64,000 bases of DNA from Sphingomonas sp. Root720. GTDB taxonomy: Bacteria; Pseudomonadota; Alphaproteobacteria; Sphingomonadales; Sphingomonadaceae. The translations under genes were made by a program, and so were the position numbers. The first letter of the stretch is position 1. Every line of letters starts with the position of its first letter. Shown here piece by piece: positions 59,774-64,000 of this stretch. The notes beneath the pieces were generated by a model. It did no database searches. It was given only the letters and a program-made list of their open reading frames with translations, and was not told the origin of the DNA. The stretch spans positions 124,001 through 188,000 of the forward strand of contig NZ_LMID01000011.1 of assembly GCF_001428605.1 (NCBI RefSeq). The letters are read 5' to 3'.

Positions 59774-59872
59774 TCCCAGCCGCTATCCATAAAAAGCTGG
59801 AATCTCAGAATATTAAATTAGCCACATTAAAGCTATGTCTCAGCTCTCTCTGGGATGCCGACGATGGTTCAC
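59773..59872. repeat. Degenerate copy of the intergenic repeat, with AT-rich insert
   Basis: ATCCCAGC (59773) and GCTGGAATCTC (59796) recall the left half of copies at 48121 and 52861. CAGCTCTCTCTGGGATGCCGACGA at about 59850 recalls the right half. The middle (59806-59840) is AT-rich (AATATTAAATTAGCCACATT). It lies between convergent mazG and hflX. Confidence 0.45.
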
Positions 59873-61185
59873 CGCGCCTCGAAGCGCGCGAGGTCGCTGT
59901 CGGACAGCCGCACCTCGACGATCATCGTCTCGCCCTCGACCTCTTGGCCGATCACCTCGCCATGGGCGTGGAGCCAGGCGAGCGCCGCGCCGTCGGAGAG
60001 CGATACCGTCAGCGTGCGCACCCGGTTGCCGGTCGATAGCCGGTCGGATACCGCCCGGCGCAGATCCTCGACCCCGTCGCCGGTCAGCGCCGACAGGGTG
60101 ACGACGTCGTCGCGGCGCGCGGCCTCGGCCTCGGTGGCAGCGCGGGTCTCCGGATCGAGCATGTCGATCTTGTTCCACACCTCGAAGATCGGGGCACCTT
60201 CCCCGGCTTCGCCATCGGGCGCCTTCGGTCCCACGCCGATCTCCCCGAGCACCGTCAGCACGTCGGTCGCCTGCGCGTCGCTGTCGGGATGCGCGATATC
60301 GCGGACGTGGAGGATGATGTCGGCGCCGGTCACCTCTTCGAGGGTCGCGCGGAAGGCCGCGACCAACTGGGTCGGCAGGTCGGACACGAAACCAACCGTG
60401 TCGGACAGGATCGCCTTGTCGATGCCGGGCAGACTGATCTGCCGCATCGTCGGATCGAGCGTGGCGAACAGCAGATCCTCCGCCATCACCTTCGCGCCTG
60501 TCATCCGGTTGAACAGGGTCGACTTGCCGGCATTGGTATAGCCGACCAGCGCGATCACCGGCCATGGCGCGCGTTGCCGCCGGGCCCGGTGCAGCCCGCG
60601 GGTTCGGCGGACCTGCTCCAGTTCGCGGCGCAGCTTGGCCATCCGGTCGCGGATCAGGCGGCGGTCGGCCTCGATCTGGGTCTCGCCCGGGCCGCCGAGG
60701 AAGCCGAAGCCGCCGCGCTGCCGCTCGAGATGGGTCCAGCTGCGCACGAGCCGGCCCGCCTGATAGTCGAGATGCGCGAGTTCGACCTGCAACCGCCCCT
60801 CGGCGGTCGCCGCGCGCTCGCCGAAGATCTCGAGGATCAGGCCGGTGCGGTCGATGACCTTGGCCTCGATCGCCTTTTCGAGGTTGCGTTGCTGGATCGG
60901 CGTCAGCGCGGCGTCGACGATGACCAGTTCGGCCTCGCCCATCCGGGCGGCGGTGGCGATCTGCTCGACCTGGCCCGATCCGAACAGGGTCGCGGGCTTG
61001 GGGTCGCGCAGCTTGAAGGCGAGCTTCTCCACCACGTCGACGCCGATCGCCGCGGCCAGCCCCGCCGCCTCGTCGAGCCGCGCCTCGGCGCTTCGCGAGT
61101 TGTCGCCCGAACGCTCGGGCAGAGCCACCAGCGCTCGCGCGCCGCGGCTCAGCCCGTCGTCTTCGTCACGGTTGAAGACGCTCAA
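59869..61185 (-). CDS. hflX: Ribosome-associated GTPase HflX
   Basis: 438 residues. The N-terminal HflX domain (about 1-195) ends with the basic [19 protein letters not shown]. The Walker A/G1 is [14 protein letters not shown] (about 215), G3 [10 protein letters not shown] and G4 NKID. HflX splits stalled ribosomes after heat stress. The ATG at 61185 overlaps the hfq stop (61182), the normal alphaproteobacterial hfq-hflX arrangement. Confidence 0.96.
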   Translation of the reverse strand: MSVFNRDEDDGLSRGARALVALPERSGDNSRSAEARLDEAAGLAAAIGVDVVEKLAFKLRDPKPATLFGSGQVEQIATAARMGEAELVIVDAALTPIQQRNLEKAIEAKVIDRTGLILEIFGERAATAEGRLQVELAHLDYQAGRLVRSWTHLERQRGGFGFLGGPGETQIEADRRLIRDRMAKLRRELEQVRRTRGLHRARRQRAPWPVIALVGYTNAGKSTLFNRMTGAKVMAEDLLFATLDPTMRQISLPGIDKAILSDTVGFVSDLPTQLVAAFRATLEEVTGADIILHVRDIAHPDSDAQATDVLTVLGEIGVGPKAPDGEAGEGAPIFEVWNKIDMLDPETRAATEAEAARRDDVVTLSALTGDGVEDLRRAVSDRLSTGNRVRTLTVSLSDGAALAWLHAHGEVIGQEVEGETMIVEVRLSDSDLARFEAR

Positions 61186-61664
61186 TCGTCGTCCGAGCTG
61201 TCGATCTCGGCCAGGTTGATCGGATGCGCCGGCTGCACGGTCGAGATGGCATGTTTGTAGACGAGCTGGCTCAGACCGTCGCGCCGCAGCAGCATGCAGA
61301 ACAGATCATAGGCCGCGATCTCACCCTGGAGCATGACGCCGTTGACGAGGAACATCGTCACCGGCTCGCGCGCCTTGCGGACCGCCGACAGGAAGACTTC
61401 CTGCAGCAGGTGGGACTTGCGCTCCTCGAAGCTCTTGTCGATCTCGGTCATATCGAGCGGGTGCGCCGGCATCACCGTCGAGATCGCGTGCTTGTAGATC
61501 AGCTGCGACTGGCCGTCGCGACGCAGGAGGACGGAGAAATTGTCGAACCAGGTGATGATACCCTGGAGCTTGACTCCCTTGACGAGAAACATCGTCACGG
61601 GGGTCTTGGTCTTACGGACCGAGTTGAGGAAGATATCCTGAAGGTTATTGACCTTGTCGGCCAT
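61182..61664 (-). CDS. hfq: Tandem (double-Sm) Hfq RNA chaperone
   Basis: 160 residues holding two complete Hfq units, about 1-75 and 80-155. Each has the Sm1 strand set ([40 protein letters not shown]) and the Sm2 motif YKHAIST, followed by an acidic tail. Standard Hfq is one such unit (70-100 residues) and forms a hexamer; here three fused chains would give six Sm folds. ATG at 61664 follows GGAGA; a longer frame to 61691 is not supported. The 257-base gap before it should contain its promoter (weak TATATC at 61761-61756). Confidence 0.96.
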   Translation of the reverse strand: MADKVNNLQDIFLNSVRKTKTPVTMFLVKGVKLQGIITWFDNFSVLLRRDGQSQLIYKHAISTVMPAHPLDMTEIDKSFEERKSHLLQEVFLSAVRKAREPVTMFLVNGVMLQGEIAAYDLFCMLLRRDGLSQLVYKHAISTVQPAHPINLAEIDSSDDD

Positions 61665-61921
61665 TGCCGGTCTCCGGTCTTGGCGGGTCATGGCCCGCTA
61701 AGTGCGCCGTTGCATGGCGTCGTGCAGCCCGCGCCTTATGCGGGGCTGGGAGCATGATATAGCAGCTTGCAGGGCACGTCCATCTCGCAGATGCAGCAAA
61801 TTATTGGGTTCGCGCGAGATAAACTTGCCGGTCATCATCTAGCGCACCCCGGCTCCCGCTTAACGGTAAGCAGCAGGATCACGGCTTCCGGGACGATGGC
61901 GAGCGGGAATAGAAGGACCGA

Positions 61922-63313
61922 TCAGCCTTCCTCGCCTTCGTCCCTCGGGTCGACCAGCCCCAGAGTCTTCAATTTCCGGTGGAGCGCAGAGCGTTCCATG
62001 CCGATGAAGGAGGCGGTCTTCGAGATGTTGCCCGAGAACCGCCGGATCTGGACGCGCAGATATTCGCGCTCGAAGGTCTCGCGCGCCTCGCGCAGCGGCG
62101 TGCCCATGATCGATCGCGCAGCCTCCCCCGGGGCGAGCCGGGCCTGGTCGCTCAATATCTCGGCCGGCAGCATGTCCAGCTCGATCCGGCCGATCCGCTC
62201 TCCGGGCGCCAGGATGATCGTCCGCTCGACGATGTTGCGCAACTGGCGGACATTGCCGGGCCAGTCGTAGGTCTGGAGGGCGCCCACCGCGTCGTCGGTG
62301 ACGAGCGGGGTCGGCACCCTGCGCTCGGACGCGAAGCGCGCCAGGAAATGCTCGACCAGCGCGGGTATGTCCTCGCGCCGCTCGGCAAGCGGCGGAATGT
62401 TCACCGGCACCACGTTGAGCCGGTAATAGAGGTCCTCGCGGAAGCGCCCGGCGGCGATCTCGTCGGCCAGGTGGCGCGAGGTGGCGGAGACGACGCGTAC
62501 GTCGACCTTGACGATGCGCTGCCCGCCGACCCGATTGAACGCCTGTTCGGTCAGCACCCGCAGGATCTTCGCCTGGGTGGTCATCGGCATGTCGGCGATC
62601 TCGTCGAGGAACAAGGTCCCGCCATGCGCCTGTTCGAGCAGGCCGGGGCGCAGGAGTTCGCCATTCTCCTCCACGCCGAACAGTTCTTCCTCGACACGCT
62701 CGGGCTCCATCCGCGCCGCGCTGACGACGATGAAGGGCGCCTGCGCGCGGTTGCTCCACAAGTGGAGAAGGCGCGCCGCCACTTCCTTGCCGACGCCCGC
62801 CGGGCCGCTGATCAGCACCCGGCTGCCGGTCGCCGCGACCCGCTTGAGGGTGGCGCGGATGCCGTTGATCGCCCCGGAATTGCCGGTCAGTTCCTCTTCC
62901 TGGCCGATCTGCGCCTTGAGCGTCGCATTCTCGCGGCGCAGCCGGTCGGTCTCGGTGGCGCGATCGACGAGCAGCAGCAGATGCTCTGCCTCGAACGGCT
63001 TCTCGATGAAGTCGGTTGCGCCGCGGCGGATCGCGGTGACGGCCGTGTCGAGATTGCCATGGCCCGAGATCATCAGCACCGGCAAGGTGGAATCGCGGCG
63101 CTTTATCTCATCGAGCAGGTCGAGCCCGTCGAGGCGCGAGCCCTGCAGCCAGACGTCGAGCAGGACGAGCGACGGGCGCCGCTCGTCGATCGCCGCAAGC
63201 GCCGAGTCGCTGTCGGCGGCGGTACGGGCGGCATATCCCTCGTCCTCCAGCACGCCGGCCACCAGGTCGCGGATGTCCGCCTCGTCGTCGACAATCAGAA
63301 TCTCGAGCGCCAT
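61922..63313 (-). CDS. ntrX: NtrX nitrogen-related response regulator, lacking GAFTGA
   Basis: 463 residues. A receiver (ILIVDDEADI; phospho-Asp53 in LVLLDVWLQG) precedes an AAA+ domain with Walker A GPAGVGKEVA (about 168) and Walker B GGTLFLDEIADMP. A Fis-type helix-turn-helix is at the end (NISKTASFIGMERSALHRKL). The sigma-54-contacting GAFTGA loop is absent: ELFGVEENGELLRPGLLEQA runs straight through that position. So it may act without sigma-54, as has been proposed for alphaproteobacterial NtrX. Three bases separate it from ntrY. Confidence 0.95.
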   Translation of the reverse strand: MALEILIVDDEADIRDLVAGVLEDEGYAARTAADSDSALAAIDERRPSLVLLDVWLQGSRLDGLDLLDEIKRRDSTLPVLMISGHGNLDTAVTAIRRGATDFIEKPFEAEHLLLLVDRATETDRLRRENATLKAQIGQEEELTGNSGAINGIRATLKRVAATGSRVLISGPAGVGKEVAARLLHLWSNRAQAPFIVVSAARMEPERVEEELFGVEENGELLRPGLLEQAHGGTLFLDEIADMPMTTQAKILRVLTEQAFNRVGGQRIVKVDVRVVSATSRHLADEIAAGRFREDLYYRLNVVPVNIPPLAERREDIPALVEHFLARFASERRVPTPLVTDDAVGALQTYDWPGNVRQLRNIVERTIILAPGERIGRIELDMLPAEILSDQARLAPGEAARSIMGTPLREARETFEREYLRVQIRRFSGNISKTASFIGMERSALHRKLKTLGLVDPRDEGEEG

Positions 63314-63316
63314 GCC

Positions 63317-64000
63317 TCAACCAGTTCCAATTCGCTTGAGTTCGGGAAATTTCGCTTCCTCGGGTGCGTCTCCGGCGCGTTCCTGCGCCTCGATCGCGAG
63401 GCTGCCGAGCGCCTCCAGGTCGAAATCGATCTCGACCATCGTGCCACCGCCGGGCCGATCGCGCAGGGCCAGCGTGCCGAGATGATCGTCGACGATCTTG
63501 CGGACGATCGCGAGGCCAAGGCCGGTACCGCGCTTGCGGGTCGTCATATAGGGTTCGGTCAGTCGCTCGCGCTCGACCGGCAGGCCTGGGCCGTTGTCGG
63601 CGAGCAGGATGCGCAGCCGGCGCTCGTCGATGCGGATCGTCATCGCGATCACGCCCGGCGCGTGCTGCTCGGGATTCTCTTCGATCGCCTCGACGGCGTT
63701 CTTGACGAGATTGGTCAGCGCCTGGCCGAGCTGGCGGCGATCGCAGACCATGGTCGGGGCCAGTCCCTCGCTGTCGAGGCTGAAGCTGATCCCCGGATGG
63801 GCGACTTCGTGCAGGAACATCGCCTGCCGGGCGATATCGACGATCGCTTCCTCGCGGAAGGCCGGCTTCGGCATGCGCGCGAAGGACGAGAATTCGTCGA
63901 CGATCCGGCGCATGTCGCCGACCTGCCGCACGATCGTCGCGGTCAGCCGCTCGAACACGCCCGGATCGGACGAGATCTCCTTGCCGTAACGCCGCTGGAG
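63317..64000 (-). CDS. ntrY: NtrY sensor kinase, C-terminal part (gene continues beyond window)
   Basis: The frame is open to the window end (base 64000), so only the C-terminal ~227 residues are present. They include the end of the dimerisation region (VRQVGDMRRIVDEFSSFARM), then the HATPase with N box LGQALTNLVKNAVEAIEENP, G1 LADNGPGLP and G2 KRGTGLGLAIVRKIVDDH. The phospho-His lies outside. The rest of the family has N-terminal helices and a HAMP/PAS region. It partners NtrX in nitrogen and redox signalling. Confidence 0.93.
   Translation of the reverse strand, partial: LQRRYGKEISSDPGVFERLTATIVRQVGDMRRIVDEFSSFARMPKPAFREEAIVDIARQAMFLHEVAHPGISFSLDSEGLAPTMVCDRRQLGQALTNLVKNAVEAIEENPEQHAPGVIAMTIRIDERRLRILLADNGPGLPVERERLTEPYMTTRKRGTGLGLAIVRKIVDDHLGTLALRDRPGGGTMVEIDFDLEALGSLAIEAQERAGDAPEEAKFPELKRIGTG

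Overview
The window is GC-rich alphaproteobacterial DNA, most likely from a sphingomonad (Sphingomonas, Rhizorhabdus or a relative). The evidence is the order ntrY-ntrX-hfq-hflX with mazG convergent, an Hfq made of two fused Sm domains, intergenic palindromes of the kind scattered through sphingomonad chromosomes, and the overall codon use. No insertion sequence, phage gene, CRISPR array, tRNA or rRNA was recognised.

Layout, left part (about 1-41.7 kb, accessory, stress-related). A 5'-truncated cyclic beta-1,2-glucan synthase (ndvB) is followed by Hsp20, a triple-BON protein, and a tightly coupled operon of an erythromycin-esterase-like protein, an alpha/beta hydrolase, a phosphoribosyltransferase and a host-attachment/baeRF-like protein. 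Next come an orphan LuxR-type regulator and a small protein of a type often found with such regulators. Then follow a small gene + MgtA-like P-type ATPase + UPF0104 membrane protein operon, and a PEP synthase + MacA/MacB-like ABC exporter operon. A three-gene signalling operon follows (hybrid histidine kinase with three receivers, CheR, and a REC-PAS-HWE-kinase-REC protein), then MarR, DUF4168, MscS and small envelope proteins. A minus-strand block of ion and solute transporters (ClC, APC-like, SLC13, DUF389) is followed by a DUF305 protein, a catalase and a tandem universal stress protein.

The main discovery is a shared promoter architecture in this left part. Four sites (7443-7483 +, 17294-17334 -, 22857-22896 -, 41735-41775 -) carry a dyad sGTA-N4-TACs about 33 bp upstream of a CCTAGG-like -10 box and lack a sigma-70 -35. 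In three of the four there are exactly 29 nt from the -10 box to the ATG. They serve Hsp20 (through a small leader ORF), the small-gene/MgtA operon, PEP synthase and UspA. This looks like one class-II activated regulon, and the local LuxR-type protein at 12334-12846, which has a degenerate receiver, is the obvious candidate activator. A second shared operator, TATATCG-CATNN-CGATATA, precedes the hybrid kinase operon and the DUF4168 gene and may belong to the MarR protein encoded between them.

Right part (41.9-64 kb, housekeeping). It holds glutamate synthase gltB-gltD, a zinc-ribbon protein, typA/bipA, a TelA/XpaC pair and a cobalamin/siderophore-type ABC importer. A glycosyltransferase with a polytopic partner, LysR, mazG, hflX, fused hfq, ntrX and the C-terminal part of ntrY complete it. 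A candidate small minus-strand gene or sRNA ends at a strong intrinsic terminator between typA and telA (50662-50799).
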